Of a DNA stretch of 64,000 bases, positions 21,367 through 33,769 are shown piece by piece. Made by a program: the position numbers and the translations under genes. Below the pieces are notes generated by a model, which worked only from the letters and a program-made list of their open reading frames with translations, was not told the DNA's origin and searched no databases. The stretch lies in NCBI GenBank assembly GCA_015039365.1, contig WION01000008.1, positions 496,001 through 560,000 of the forward strand, given 5' to 3'. Source of the stretch: Amanita rubescens (lineage: Eukaryota > Basidiomycota > Agaricomycetes > Agaricales > Amanitaceae). How positions within the stretch are numbered: the first letter of the stretch is position 1; the number at the start of each line of letters is the position of its first letter.

Positions 21367-23392
21367 TCACAGAGGCAATGAAAGTATTAAAGCCCCTGGA
21401 TTGTTAGGATCTTGTTCACATGGTATCTTCTGTCTGTTCAATTCGTTTAGAAAGAATAACATGAAAAATACGTGGAACTTACTTTTCCATCTCTCTGATC
21501 AAAGCGTTTTTAAGGATAGGAAGGTTGTTCTTGGAATGTAGGCCTTTCCCTGTAATTACCCTCAGATTACTGTATCCTGATTCTAGAGCATCGCGAAACG
21601 CCTTTTCAACCACTTCAATGGCCTCTTGAACGCGTAAACCGTGGAGATCCACAGTCTGTGGCTTTGCAGGTGTGTTGAGTGCTATAATTCCATCCACTTA
21701 TATGTAAATAATCCAAGTCTTCAAGAAACTGCTAGCAAACCTTTAAAAAATCTTTTAGCTGCCTTTTCATGTAACTTCGAACGTCTTTCTTCGCTTTCTT
21801 GGATCTGTCCCTTCAGCAAAAAAGCATCCTTTACCCGTTTGTCCATCAATGCCGCTTTGTATTGTGTTCTAAGATCCGCAAGAAATTTCTCTTCCTGACG
21901 AGCCTTCATCCTCCAATCATTTCCATGGGCTTTAAGGTCGCTTGGACCCGCGGCAGACAATAAACTTGATTCTGGCTCAGACGCAGGCGAAGAGAGTGCA
22001 GACTCAGAGGCCATTAGCAATGAATCTCTGGGATGAGTGTTTGAAGCTTCGATCACAGCATCAATGGATTGAACAGCGTCGCGTCGGGGCGGGTTGAGTA
22101 TTGTCAGCTGGTCAAGTCCATCGTCGTGTTCAATAGATTCAACATAACGTATGTTGCCTTGTGTAATTTTCGCGTCGGTCAATCGAATTTGGACGGGCAA
22201 CGACAACGGAGATAACTGTCCGTCGACCAAAGGTCGGCTCATCCTTAGAGGTGTTTGTAACTCGTCATTTTCATTTTCAGAGAAAACGTTATTGACGTCT
22301 TCTTCCAGCAAAGCGCGAGAAACCGGGTTCAGAGGCGTTTGCAGTTCGTCCGATACCACCTCTTCCTCGTCTTTATAAGGCCTGAGAAGGATCTTGGTGG
22401 CGACGGGCCCCACGGTTGATATAGCGTCTACAACGGCAGAGGGCCTGGTGGCAGACAAGGCCGTCTGTCGCGACTGCCTCATGAATGGATCAGGAACAGG
22501 CAATGGCACAGGATCTGCTTTGGTTGGGGTATGAGATATAGATTGTTCTTGCTCCATCATCTCGACCGATGCGGTATCTTTTGCTGGAACGTCGGCTCGA
22601 TCTTTACCCGATCCCCCTTCGTTTGCACGAGCCAAAGTGGTCGCTTCTTCCCCCGACGAGGCCTCGACAATCGTGGAGAGTTTATGGCTTAATTCGCCAG
22701 CCCCCTTGTCTGCATCAGCAGAGATAGAAGTCGCAGGGGGCGTAGGGAGAGATGAGGGCACAGCCCGTGTGTCTTCTGCTGAGGTAGCCTCGACTATAGG
22801 TGCAACGACGGGGGGCGGATGGGGCTGGGTAGGAGACGGGTCGATCGGTGCTGAAGGCCGAGCAGGTGTTGAGGAAAAATTCAAAAATTCAAACTCTTCT
22901 CCCTGAAGGAAGAAGCTCGGGGGAGTACCTGGCCGCTCATGAGGAGGTAGGTCTGCGGGGGGAGATACATGATCTGATCCCTCTTCTACCTTGGGATTTG
23001 ATTGGGGAGGAGGAGCTTCGTAAACACGAACATGTGAGGGGAGAGACGCAGTGCCGGATATTCTGCGTTTCCTGTTCCGCTTCCGAGTCGGTTCGGCCTG
23101 CTGGTCCAAAGCCTGGCACAGGAAGATGCCAACGCCTGTCCAAAGAGCTACTGCGACTGGTCTCAGGGGGTCCTGAGAAAGAACTAAATCGAAGACGAGG
23201 CGGAATGCCATAGGCAAGAAAGTGGTCTGTACTTATCTGCGCTGGATCGGGGTTACGAAATATTAGCAGGTGGCATAACGTGCCCTCCCATAGACCGATG
23301 AATGCGGGCGCGATCCTGTTAGTTGGCTCTGGCAAGTTGGTGAATATAAGCCTGAGCCCAAGTCCACTAGATAAGGGGAAGAGAATGTCCAT
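21367..23392 (-). CDS. Membrane-anchored DUF1771-Smr domain protein; frame break near 23225
   Basis: The N-terminus starting at MDILFPLSSG (complement of 23390-23392) is hydrophobic (GLWEGTLCHLL, VAVALWTGVGIFLCQAL), suggesting two or three membrane segments. A disordered acidic region of about 350 residues follows, then a charged helix (KAALMDKRVKDAFLLKGQIQ, KLHEKAAKRFFK) of DUF1771 type. A 44-base intron leads to the Smr domain: TVDLHGLRVQEAIEVVEKAF, NLRVITGKGLHSKNN and, after another intron, CEQDPNNPGALILSLPL, stopping at 21367. DLHG and the TGKGxHS loop are the hallmark Smr motifs; Smr domains act as nucleases or RNA/DNA-binding modules in repair and ribosome quality control. A membrane-tethered Smr is uncommon. 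The frame shifts by one base around 23215-23235; no plausible intron (candidates are 20-30 bases) repairs it. Start codons 91 bases apart separate it from chitin synthase. Confidence 0.8.
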
Positions 23393-23482
23393 TAAAGACG
23401 CCCAGGCGACTGCTGTACACACGAGATAGCTGCATGGCCTGTCGCGGTCACATGACCATTCGCGTTTTGGTTTCTAACAATA
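23393..23482. promoter_or_regulatory. Short divergent promoter, Smr-domain gene (-) / chitin synthase (+)
   Basis: Ninety bases lie between the start codons. It holds a near-palindromic ggtcacatgacc element at about 23447-23458. No TATA-like box was seen. Confidence 0.4.
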
Positions 23483-26400
23483 ATGCCCCGCAGAAAACCC
23501 GCGCCCTCGCCCGAAGATCCCAGCGAACCTGAGTATCAGCCTTACCAACATGGACAGCATCTTGAACCAATTTATACCGGGGAAACTCTCCATCTAAACG
23601 GAAATCCATTTTCTGACACGAACACGCCAAGGTCGTCTGTCTATTATCCTTCTTCGAATATCTCTTACGTCTCCTTCCTCTTACGAATCAATGCCCCTTG
23701 CAAGCACTACAGAGATAGACCATTTTAACATCGATGCCGAGGCCTACGCGTTGGGTTCTCAGTCCCGCGGTTCCTATCCCCGCTCCAGGTCCCCTACCCC
23801 TGCAGTGGACGATGAGGATTACTACGTTGTGGGCAACACCAGTGTTCATTATACTTCGCCCCCACGTCAAAGCACTGGTCGGCTGGTTATAGATCCGGAA
23901 AAAGCTACGCACCATATTCCGTACAATAGCATGTATTCTTCCTCCACTGAAGTGTCGTACGATCCCAAGACCGGTCATACTACTCTATACGACCCTGTTC
24001 CAGCTACCCCGACATCCACACATCATTCCGAGCTGTCGTCTGAACCACCAGAAACTCGCCATTATGGTCCCGCGCCAACCGGTCGCGTCACTCGTCGTCA
24101 TCAAACGAGGAAGCGTGTACAACTGACAAATGGAAATCTCGTCATTGACCTGAACGTGCCGCCGAAACTCATCCTACCCAGGCGAGGCGAACCAGAAACG
24201 ATCAAGACGCGTTATACAGCCGTGACATGTGATCCAGACGACTTTGAAAAGAAAGGTTTCTTTCTCAGACAAAATGAGAACGGCAGGAAAACAGAGCTAT
24301 TCATCTGCATCACCATGTATAATGTTTGTAAATTATCCTCGTGCTATTTAATATGCTCATCAATCCGTTGTAGGAAGATGAGGTTCTTTTTTGCAGGACT
24401 TTGTACGGGGTGATGCGCAATGTCGCTCATCTTTGCACGCGTAAAAACTCACAAACGTGGGGACCGAACTCATGGGAAAAGGTCAGTATACTGTCATCAC
24501 CGGCCCAGTTTCTCTCATCGTGACATTCAGGTAGTGGTTTGTATCATTGCCGATGGTCGTAAAAAGGTTCACCCCCGTGTCCTTGACTGCCTCACCCTTC
24601 TAGGTGTATATCAGGCGGGCGACCACATGAAAAATATGATTAACGGCGTCCCAGTTACGGCACATCTCTTTGAATATACGACATCATTTGCTCTCGACTC
24701 CAATCTTCATTTCAAGTATCCTGACAAAGGCATTGTCCCGACTCAGATAATATTTTGTATGAAAGAAAAGAATCAAAAGAAGATAAACAGTCATCGCTGG
24801 TTCTTTAATGCATTTGGATCATTGTTACAGGTATGTTCACCTGCAAGACCACTAGCTCAATGCTTAACGGCTGTAGCCCAACGTTTGTATCTTACTGGAT
24901 GTTGGTACACGACCAGGGAACACGAGTTTATACCGGTTATGGAAAGTGTTCGACATCAACTCCAACGTTGCCGGCGCGTGTGGGGAAATTTCAGTTTACA
25001 AGGGGAAAAATTGGTCCCTACTCTTGAATCCATTAGGTTTGTCGATCTGCTCACGAGTCAAGTTTCCGCTGTTCATAGCATTCCCAGTTGCGGCTCAGAA
25101 CTTTGAATACAAAGTTAGTTCTATACTTGACAAACCAACAGAATCCATGTTCGGTTACATCAGTGTTTTGGTGAGAACGTGTCATATAACTCAAGAGGAT
25201 CCGACTAATCAATGTTTTTGACCAGCCTGGCGCATTTTCAGCATACAGGTTCATAGCTCTTCAAAATGACGAGTCTGGTCGAGGCCCATTAGCATCTTAC
25301 TTCAAGGGCGAAGTTCTTCATGGCCGCGACACGGATATCTTCACTTCAAATATGTGTAAGTGTACAGAAAGTTGCTAGACCCCGTCATTTTTATCAGACT
25401 CTCTCTAGACTTGGCAGAGGATGTATGTCGTCTTGTGTGTTCCGCTGCACCGATTTACTCATGGCCAATAGCGAATCCTATGTTTTGAGTTGATATCCAA
25501 GGCAAATTCAAGCTGGTAAAAGGAATTTGATTAATTGTGGATCATGAACTAATCCTCCCCCAAGGGTTCTGAGATATGTCAAGGGCGCCATTGGAGAGAC
25601 AGATGTGCCTGACGCGCTGCCAGAGTTCATTAGCCAAAGGCGGAGATGGCTTAATGGCTCTTTCTTTGCAGCAACGTACGCCATTGCGCATGTTGGACAG
25701 ATCCTACGTTCTGGCCACAGCCTGACACGCAAAATAGTGCTAATGATAGAAACGATCTATAACATCATAAACTTGACATTTTCTTGGTTCAGCCTCGTGA
25801 GTGACTCACCTTCTCTAACCATTGCATTCTGATAAAAAGCCAGGGGAACTTTTATCTTTTCTTTGCAAGCCGCCGTTTCGATCTAGACTGGGATTACGCT
25901 AACAAAGATTTAGGTGGTGCTCACGTCGTCGCTCGAGGATCCATCATTTGGCCTTCACGGCATTCAATATTTCAACTCAATCATTCAGGTAGGAAATTCA
26001 TATTCAACTCCTGCTATTTGATGCCCATTGTCAATCCAAGTATATGATGGCATCCATGGTCGCAGCATGTTTCCTCTTTTCCATGGGCAATAAACCCCGG
26101 GCGTAAGTCAGTTGTTTATCATGACGGAAAACCTACATCAAAGAATGCCAGGTCCAAATGGAAATATAAAACAGCTGCTATTCTTCTAAGTTTCGTGATG
26201 GTATACATGATATTCGCATCAATTCTCTGCGCCGTTCAGGCAATCAAACAACAAGGCCCTGCAAATGATACAATCCTATTCAGCGTTATTATTACCTATG
26301 GATGTAAGAACATCCGTTTCGGACAGGTTTCATTTCATGCTGATAATTGTCCTAGTATATGCCTTCAGCAGCGTTTTAGCGTTCGATCCGTGGCATATGA

Positions 26401-27201
26401 TAACCAGTTTCGTCCCATATCTGTTACTTTCACCAAGTTACATCAACATACTAAATATGTGAGTATCTATTTTGTCAAACACTCGACCAGTGAACACATT
26501 TGTCGAAGATATGCATTTTCAAACTTGGATGATGTATGTCCACTCCTATTCGTAGCCTCGTAAAATATAAACCGCGTCTAGATATCATTGGGGCACCAAG
26601 CAAGACTCTGTCCCAGAGACAGATCTAGGAGCTGTAGTACAAAATAGCGAATCGCAGGTCGATGTGGAGATGCTATCAACACCAGCGGATGTAAATAGTA
26701 TATATGAAGAAGCCCTGGAAAACTTGCGGGCCCGTAATATGGGCGAAAAGGGATCAGAGAAAAAGAAACCGGAGAAAGTCCTAACTGACGCAGAGAAGGA
26801 GATGGCCGCCAAAGACTATTATGCAAACGTGCGAACGAACGTGAGTGATCTGTTTAAGCGATCTTCCTTGCATCGAATTATAAATGTCCAGGTATTACTC
26901 TCATGGGTATTATCCAACGTGCGTAGTGTCTTCGTCGATCCCATGCCTTTTGTTCACGCGTAAAACTGACAGGGGCTATTACTCGTAGCCATTTTGGGTG
27001 GCTCTAATCCGAACAGTACTTTCGAAAGTGCGGACAGTGTGAGCCGGACCAAAGGATATCTGGTCTTCATCCTTGTTTTTACGGCGATATCTAATTGCAT
27101 TGTAAGCAAAATTGAGCTCGTACTGGACGTTTCTCATTGCCCATTCCTAGCGATTTGCTGGTTCCACCTTGTACTTGTTTGCAACGCTCATAACAGGGTA
27201 A
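23483..27201 (+). CDS. Chitin synthase (division 1, class I/II/III type)
   Basis: The N-terminus ([18 protein letters not shown], then a Ser/Pro-rich region to about residue 190) is disordered and cytosolic. The chitin synthase N-terminal region ([37 protein letters not shown]) leads into the catalytic core: [81 protein letters not shown] and [12 protein letters not shown] (the QRRRW signature). About six membrane segments follow ([52 protein letters not shown] and others), ending near [16 protein letters not shown]. It polymerises UDP-GlcNAc into chitin at the plasma membrane. Over fifteen introns fit; the one at 25865-25913 has a GC donor (gcaagc). A frame shift near 23665 affects only the disordered N-terminus. 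The stop at 27201 is the first in frame; a further spliced exon cannot be excluded. Confidence 0.92.
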
Positions 27202-27336
27202 TCCTGCGTACAGAGCATTTAATTCCCTTGCGATTGTACATTATATATGCAGTACCTTACAGGACGATCTACTCGTATTTCTGGTGTAAAAACGGCTCAC
27301 CTATGGACCACATTCTTATGGCATACAGGATGGAAT

Positions 27337-28780
27337 TTACGAATAAAGATAATCGTAGAACATTTGGGATCTTACGGACCCAAGAGTCGCAAGTGTCGAC
27401 CTTGGAGCTTCATAATGCCTTCGGGCTGTCAGACGACGGTAGGCCATCGTCCTGGCGGGGGAGCGAGATGGGGAAGACGCAGAACGAGCCCACATCCGCC
27501 GACGAGCCGCAGCCTGGTTGAAGTGAATCGAGTTATATTGAGGCACTGTTTGTATCACAGCGTCTGGTCCCAAGTCTCTCGCTACCAACTCCGGGGAGTC
27601 TTGACGGTCGATGCTCAGCAAAGACAGCCCAACGGTGACGAAACCCGGTTCACGTTCGCTGGCCGAATCGTCTATGTCTGCTGCATCTGACATGTTGTCG
27701 GCGTATTGGACTAATCCTGGATCCTCGTGGACTGAATCGGGAGATTTAGGTCTGGACACGTCTTCAGTGATGACGCTCAGGCCCCCACTGGCATGGGATT
27801 CTCTTAAGGCCTCCACGTCAGAATCAGCTTCCCTTTCCGATATGTCAGATAAGATGTCAGCCTCAGAGTCAGGGAGAGATGAGTAGTCGGTATCAGTTAC
27901 TGGGGGAGTGTCGAGCGTGCTGGGTGCGCGATGGTCTGGGCGTGTGACATTGGGACGGAGGAGATATGTCAGGCGGAACCCCGCCACTTCTTTGCCTATT
28001 TTTTCATCTTCAGTGGGAATTGGTGGAAATTTGTCAAAAAGTCCTTACTATAGCTCACGACTTCATGGTACCGTGCACAACAATGGACTACGTATCGCGC
28101 AAAAGCATCGTCTTCGACATACCACACCAATTGTAGCGGCGTGCGCATAACTTCCAGCACGGTAGTCAGATCACCGATGCCTTTCGCACGAGACATCAAG
28201 TTAAGCACATCTGCATCGCTGATGTGGGTTGTATCGGGATTAAGCAGCGTGCCTCCCTCCCACAGCCATTCGACGAGTTCGTGTTCGATATTGCGAACGA
28301 GGACTTGAGCGCGGTTCCCGGACCGGCGGAGTGTCTTGCGCATACCTCTAAGACTTAGGGAAAAGCGGCCAGCATTGGCAGACGGAAGGTCTATGCCGGG
28401 TATCTGCGCAGGAGGAATCTTCGCTGTCCGAGGAAGATATGGAGGAAGAGGCTCCGGAAAAGTGGAAGGAATGCGCGGCGGCTGTACAGCATAGTCACGC
28501 CTAGTGGCAGCGACGATATGCGGGTTCCCAACAAACTCGGCTGTTCGGTCAATGTTGGAGACGGTTTGGAACCTCATCTTCATGACGCACCGTTATCCTT
28601 GCGTCTCGTCCAGCGTTTGCCCTCATGCTGGTCCCTCCGTGACGACTTTGGACCGACCTTTCCCGAATGGGTTATAACGTCATGGTCATTCGCTGTAGCC
28701 TGGATTTGAGTAAAGCGAGAAACCAGGCCCGGATGGTGGAGGATGGCGGGGAAGGAGAGCACCGGAGAGTTGGTAGTCAT
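27337..28780 (-). CDS. Conserved fungal protein, probably of the R3H-associated N-terminal domain type
   Basis: Three exons join in phase: MTTNSPVLSFPAILHHPG to RTRRKDN-type basic sequence, then AEFVGNPHIVAATRRDY, RFSLSLRGMRKTLRRSG, LVRNIEHELVEWLWEGG, then EVAGFRLTYLLRPNVTRPD and a long acidic Ser/Asp-rich tail ending QMFYDYLYS. The basic start followed by NPHIV and the RRSG helix resemble the R3H-associated N-terminal domain of fungal proteins, but I could not confirm it and see no R3H core. The C-terminal 180 residues look disordered. It is convergent with chitin synthase (135 bases apart) and tandem with the methyltransferase gene upstream (71 bases). No frame break was seen. Function is unknown; nucleic-acid binding is a guess from the family name. 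Confidence 0.65.
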
Positions 28781-28851
28781 TCGCTGAGGTGACTCCTAAA
28801 AGAGTGCTAGACGGATAAGATAAAACTCAAACGGTGTTACGGTTGCCGCCA

Positions 28852-29690
28852 TCAATACAATCCCGGGATCAATTTATATGGTACATCCCCCGCCCATATC
28901 TTCCACGTCTCTCCAAATATCCTACGAAGTGCCTCATCCTCCTTAGACATCCGAGAAATGAGTCCGCCGCAGATCATGGATACGAGAATAAAATACGTCC
29001 AACATAATACTTGACCAGGTTTGGTCATCAGAGCACCACTCTCCCTGGCCCAGGAGCCCTGGACATGAGGTTAGATGGTTTCCGCGTTGTGCACCGTCCT
29101 TACCGATGACAAGTTCCATAAAATGATGCCTGCAACTGTGCATAGAATACCTGTATAACCAGGATGCCGGACGACACTATAAGGCCCACTGGTGACAAGT
29201 CGATGCTCCCGGCGGATGCTCATCTCAAAGGTGAACATAGTGCCCATTTCCTTGTAGCATTTATAACGGATATAGCCTCCTAGTCCAGTTAGGAGTGTAC
29301 CAAGGAAGAAGATTGGAGTGGCTCGGATTTCGTCAGGATTATTTTTGAGGACTAGCAACGACAAGATGGACCGCGAGAGATCGCTCTGATGGACATGATT
29401 CAGCACGATTACGGTTATTTCAGCTAGCGCGGAGGTCCAACAAATTGCCTAAGGGATGCCAGATACATGTTCATTAAATTGTAGCAGGAATATATCGAAA
29501 TATAACTAACCTTGATAGCTGTCTGGCCTGTACGCTGCTTGATAATAAACTCCAAAGGCGTCGACTCGACTGACTCACTTCTAGAAGGGGGCGGAAAAGG
29601 GGGCGTAGTTGCAACCTGGAGACCGACTATTGCAACTAGAATACACGGCAGTTTGACAAGTTGTGGGGACCACCGTTGTATAAGCAACAT
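28852..29690 (-). CDS. Protein-S-isoprenylcysteine O-methyltransferase (Ste14/ICMT family)
   Basis: Exons give MLLIQRWSPQLVKLPCILVA, AICWTSALAEITVIVLNHVH, IRATPIFFLGTLLTGLGGYI and the conserved catalytic block TFEMSIRREHRLVTSGPYS, VVRHPGYTGILCTVAG, then RMSKEDEALRRIFGETWKIW, AGDVPYKLIPGLY ending at 28852. The RHPGY motif and the acidic/aromatic C-terminus are the SAM-binding hallmark of ICMT. It methylates the C-terminal prenylated cysteine of Ras-type GTPases and, in mushrooms, of the farnesylated mating pheromones, in the endoplasmic reticulum membrane. Length (about 240 residues) and predicted helices fit. Splice junctions are in phase and no frame break was seen. Confidence 0.9.
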
Positions 29691-30148
29691 GAAAAAGGTG
29701 AGTCATCATTATTTGCAAAAAAAGTTTTGCACAGGCGGCAGAAGGCTTCACCAGGAAGAGAAGCAGAAGAAGATACCAGTGGAGCACAAATAGGTTGAAT
29801 GTTCAATCATTCGAAAATGTGTCGGGAAACACGAGAGCGGCGAATCAAGATCAAGCATAGCATTTGGTCTCCCGTAATGATCTGATGCGGCAGCAGGAAC
29901 TGGAACATATAACAAAACGCACCTCCGCTTCAGCCTAATTTGGCCAAGTTCTAGTGTCGATCAGTAGCCTCACGCTGACAGCAACCTTGATCGGTTTCGT
30001 TCCCATTTATTTAGTCAACTGGGACAACGTGGAGTCTATCCTGCGTCTAGTTGGATTTACATGTAAAAAATCTCACTACCGCCGTCCAGTTTCTGCTACG
30101 CAAGGTATCAAACAGATTCTGTAAAGCAATGTCAGAGGATATCAATGG
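29691..30148. other. Intergenic spacer between OSCP stop and ICMT start (both minus)
   Basis: About 460 bases with no recognisable gene; it should contain the ICMT promoter. No RNA gene or repeat was seen. Confidence 0.45.
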
Positions 30149-30843
30149 TCAAAAGCCATTCGTACGTTGTAGAGCATTGTTTAGCTTGGTTACCCGCGAC
30201 AACACGCTTAGGTCGATGGTCTTGTCACCAAAGTCTACAATGAGACCTCCCAGCACCGACGGGTTTACCTTGTGTCATGTAAGACACGCTGCAAATAACT
30301 GTAACGGACGCATACCTTGTTGACAATATTCAGAACCTTAGCCTTTTGACCCGACTGAGACTGCTTAAGGGTAGTCTCGAGACGGGTAAGAACATCTTTG
30401 GGCAGCGGCGCTGCCGAGGTAACAAGAACGGTGAGCTCGCCCTTGTACTCTGCAACGAGCTCGTTGAATCCCTCAATGACTCCCTCCGTATCCTGAAGCC
30501 TCCCGTTCTCCGACAATACAGCGAGGAGATTCTTGGTAATGTCCGAAACGGGTTCCTTCTTTGCGCCAGCGCCTTCGAGCGAAGTAAAGAGGGTGGAGAG
30601 ACCAGCGATACGGTCCTTGGTCGATAGAGTTGGGTTCTGCACAAAGGCAGCAATCTCGGGCTTGGATTTGATCACATTGGACAAATTAGAAAGTTCGGCT
30701 TGAACCTTGTTTAGTGTAGCAGGTGATTTTTTGAGAGCTGCGTTGTAAGTGGCTTTGGAATATTTGGAAGCAATTGCGGACGCAGCGCGGTGGCCTAGTG
30801 CCGGCGTGGCAGCGACACGGCGGGAGGCAGAGGCTAGCAGCAT
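30149..30843 (-). CDS. ATP5: ATP synthase subunit 5 (OSCP), mitochondrial
   Basis: The start MLLASASRRVAATPALGHRA is a mitochondrial presequence rich in Arg, Ala and Ser. The mature part follows: SKYSKATYNAALKKSPATLN, AAFVQNPTLSTKDRIAGLS, LLAVLSENGRLQDTEGVIEG, ELTVLVTSAAPLPKDVLTRL and KAKVLNIVNK; an intron then leads to VNPSVLGGLIVDFGDKTIDL and a short tail stopping at 30149. These are the six-helix bundle and the C-terminal beta hairpin (GGLIV..GDKTID) of the oligomycin-sensitivity-conferring protein, part of the peripheral stalk of F1Fo ATP synthase in the inner mitochondrial membrane. About 215 residues, as usual. One intron of about 48 bases; no frame break. Confidence 0.95.
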
Positions 30844-31387
30844 GTTGTGTGTGTGAGGGCGCAACTAAAACTCGGTTTGCTTCGGGCGCGGGATTTCCCG
30901 GTGTGGTTACCCGTGGGAAAATATGACGACGGACAAGCCTACCGTGATCGCTTGTGATCTCTACCAGCCGCACTCGACTCCGGCACAATCGAGGTCCAGG
31001 GAGATATGGCTACTAAGCCTACCTGACAACTTGGGACATGCTGTGCAATGCCAGCCAATGACTTTTAGTCAGCCGATCGGGATAATGATTATCCAAAAAG
31101 GGAGTAGGTGCCATGCTCCACGCATTTTCAATGCAGCACGGCACCTCGCACCTCCCCTCTTTTCACTCTAGACGCATGAAAATACCAATTGTGCGCAACA
31201 CCCGTCCCATCCGGTTATCTACTATAGGCTTTCCTGGCAACCTTGCGATAGAATACAATAACAAGATAGCTTTTGTTTACCCAGTTTACGGTAAGCAGAA
31301 CAAGGCCTCGCCCTCGGCACACACCGAGTTCTATTCGTTCTTTCTCTGATATATCTGCACAGCAGCCATCTTCCTCTAACCCTTCTC
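30844..31387. promoter_or_regulatory. Divergent promoter region, OSCP (-) / TRP-Flc-like channel (+)
   Basis: About 540 bases separate the two start codons. A pyrimidine-rich tract (ttctttctctgat and similar) lies at 31335-31385 just before the plus-strand ATG, typical of fungal core promoters. No other element was identified. Confidence 0.4.
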
Positions 31388-33769
31388 ATGCGTTTTTCGA
31401 CGCTCGCCAGGCAGCGAGCTTTTCTCCTCGTCCTCTTCGTTTCCACAGTCTACGCAAGAGAAGAAGTTATTTGTAATGTTAATATTTATTTTGGGTGCCT
31501 CTCTGACCTTTTGCCATCAGTCACCTCCTCCGTCTCCTACTGCGAGCCGCCAGAATCTTTGCTCGTCCAACAACTTGACGTTGTCTACTTTGCCAGTAAT
31601 CAATCCGTATTTTTTAACATCTCCGCTGCAAGCGTGGTAAGCTTGAACAACACTCGCTCTTCGTCTGTTGGGGGTGACGTTTTTGATCAGCAAGCCAATG
31701 TTAACGTAACTGCAAACGTGTTCCTTAATGTCTACGGGCTGCACCCCGTCAACTACACGCTTAATCTATGCGACATCATGGGTGGTGCTCTGTGTCCTTT
31801 GCCCATGTACAACTTCACCGGCGCAGATACATTATCTCTACCCCAATCTCTTGGCATTGCTGGGAGAATTCCAGACACCGCTTTCAAAATTCCAGATCTC
31901 GAAGGCTTTGCACAGCTAACCTTGTCCGAGGTGGGCACTGGCAATATAAAAGCTTGTATTCAGGCCACCCTTTCAAACGGCTGGTCCGCACATCAGCAAT
32001 CTGTCGAGTGGGTAACAGGAGCCTTTGCCATCGTAGCCCTATTATCGGCTATTTGGCAATCCTGGTCACCCGATGCGGTGGCTCCCATCATCTTTGTCGA
32101 CCTTTTCCATTTATATCAAACTATCGCAAGTACTGCCCTTCTCAATTTAAACTACCCCTCTGTTTATCGTGCCTACGCTCTCAATTTCGCTTGGGCCATG
32201 GGTTTTCTTCCCTCGACGCCCATCCAAGATTCTATTAATCGTATGCGCCACCTGACTGGGGGGACCTTGGCCGATTCAAGTACTGGGTCTGCCGTGAGCC
32301 TAGTGAACCGCAAATATAGTCCATATAATGCCGCGACGAATTTGATCGTTCAGGCCATGGGACATGCCCTTCGATTAGTTAAAGCTATGGCAAAGCCGAC
32401 ACTCTTCAGCTTCGGCCCTGACCAAGGAGCGGTTCAAACAGTCACCGCCGATTCTTCGAACGTTTTACAGGCTGGCGTGCCGATCTATGTCAATACATTG
32501 CACATAGCGACAGCAAACGCTTTCATGACTGTGTTCCTTACAGTCCTTATGTTGTCAGCCATAGCAATAACAACTCTCGGCCTCATCTACGCTACGCTGC
32601 TCGGCCTCGCCACGATGAGGAATCCGAGGAAAACCATTTTGTGGAAAGAGCTGCTGAAGAGTTATCCACGCTATCTGAGAGCATGGGCTCTACGCCTGGT
32701 ACGTCTTTTATTTATACATGAGTTCTCACATACTGATGTTGTTGCTTAGGGCTTGATTATCCTAATCCCTTCCTTAACTTTTATCTTTTATCAGTGGACT
32801 TTGAGCGACTCTTGGTTATCTGTCCTTCTCTCCGTTTTCGCTCTTGTTGCTATCCTTGGGCTTGTTGGTTATCCAGCATTCTCTACGCTTCGCTTTGCCT
32901 ATGTATCCTCGCCAGAGTGGATCTATTCATCAAAAGACGTCTTCGGTCTATATGGCCCCCTCTATGCCCGATATCGGGTTCCGCAATTTCACTTTTTCGC
33001 GCCAACTGTATTGGCAATAATTCTCAAGTCTGTCTTCATTGCATTCGCAAAGGACAGTGGAGTTGCGCAGATAGCTGGAATAATCTGTATCGAAGGTTTA
33101 TTCATGCTATTATTGTGCTTCTTGCGGCCATTCGGAACTCGACGTGAAAATGTGTTGTCGATTTTCTTTGCCATTGTCAGGCTCGTCGGTTCAGGCTTGC
33201 TAGTTGCCTTCCTCGAGAACCTGAACGTAGATGCCATCAAGCGCGTCGTCGTGGGTTTCGTTATTATAGTCCTCTTCTCAGTAGCCGTCCTCGTTATGTT
33301 CGCAAGAATTCTCACTGGACTGCTATCCGGTAAACTCGGCTTAAATATTTCAAAAAATTCCACTTCGTCCTCCCCCAGAAGGTTGCAAGATTCTGACTCG
33401 GGAATAATGGAGAAGAACGGGACGAAATCTTCTAATTCGTGGGATCCCGAGCAAGCCATTGGACGACCAATCAATCCAACTCCAGATCATGGTTCGCCTG
33501 GCGATGGTGGCTTCCTTCAGCCCCACGACTTTTCGACAATCGCGTCACCAGCAACCAGTGCGATGCCAGACACGTCAAGAGATTCAGGGACCATGACATT
33601 AGGATCTCTTCTGTCTCGAAGATGGTCCTTCTCTCTATCGGCTCCTGGTTCACCCACCAGCTCATCGGCACTGCATCAGTCTGGTTTGCGGACAATGAGC
33701 GAATTATCGTCATCATCACATTTGCCCGTGACACCCGTCTCGCTTGGAAACGACGGACACGAGCATTAA
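31388..33769 (+). CDS. TRP/Flc-like multi-pass membrane protein (ML-like domain plus TRP region)
   Basis: A secretory signal (MRFSTLARQRAFLLVLFVST) precedes a lumenal, cysteine-bearing ML-like beta domain with several N-glycosylation sites (residues about 25-205, including ICNVNIYFGC and LNLCDIMGGALCPLPMYN). From WVTGAFAIVALLSAIW onward there are about nine membrane segments (for example TVFLTVLMLSAIAITTLGL, LLSVFALVAILGLVGYPAF, VVVGFVIIVLFSVAVLVMFA). A cytosolic Ser/Pro-rich tail of about 135 residues ends at 33769. This architecture matches fungal Flc/Pkd2-type proteins of the transient-receptor-potential family, implicated in FAD import into the ER, calcium handling and wall integrity. One intron (32699-32749) splits the protein; the rest is a clean 2.3 kb of uninterrupted coding sequence, in contrast to the broken genes before 24 kb. 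Confidence 0.88.

Noticed and set aside
23205..23270. A very short intron (20, 25, 30 or 53 bases) to repair the Smr gene frame
   Set aside because: The 20-30 base options are far below the shortest introns elsewhere in the window (about 39-45); the 53-base option lands in a third frame and removes the conserved CHLL segment. A one-base indel is simpler.
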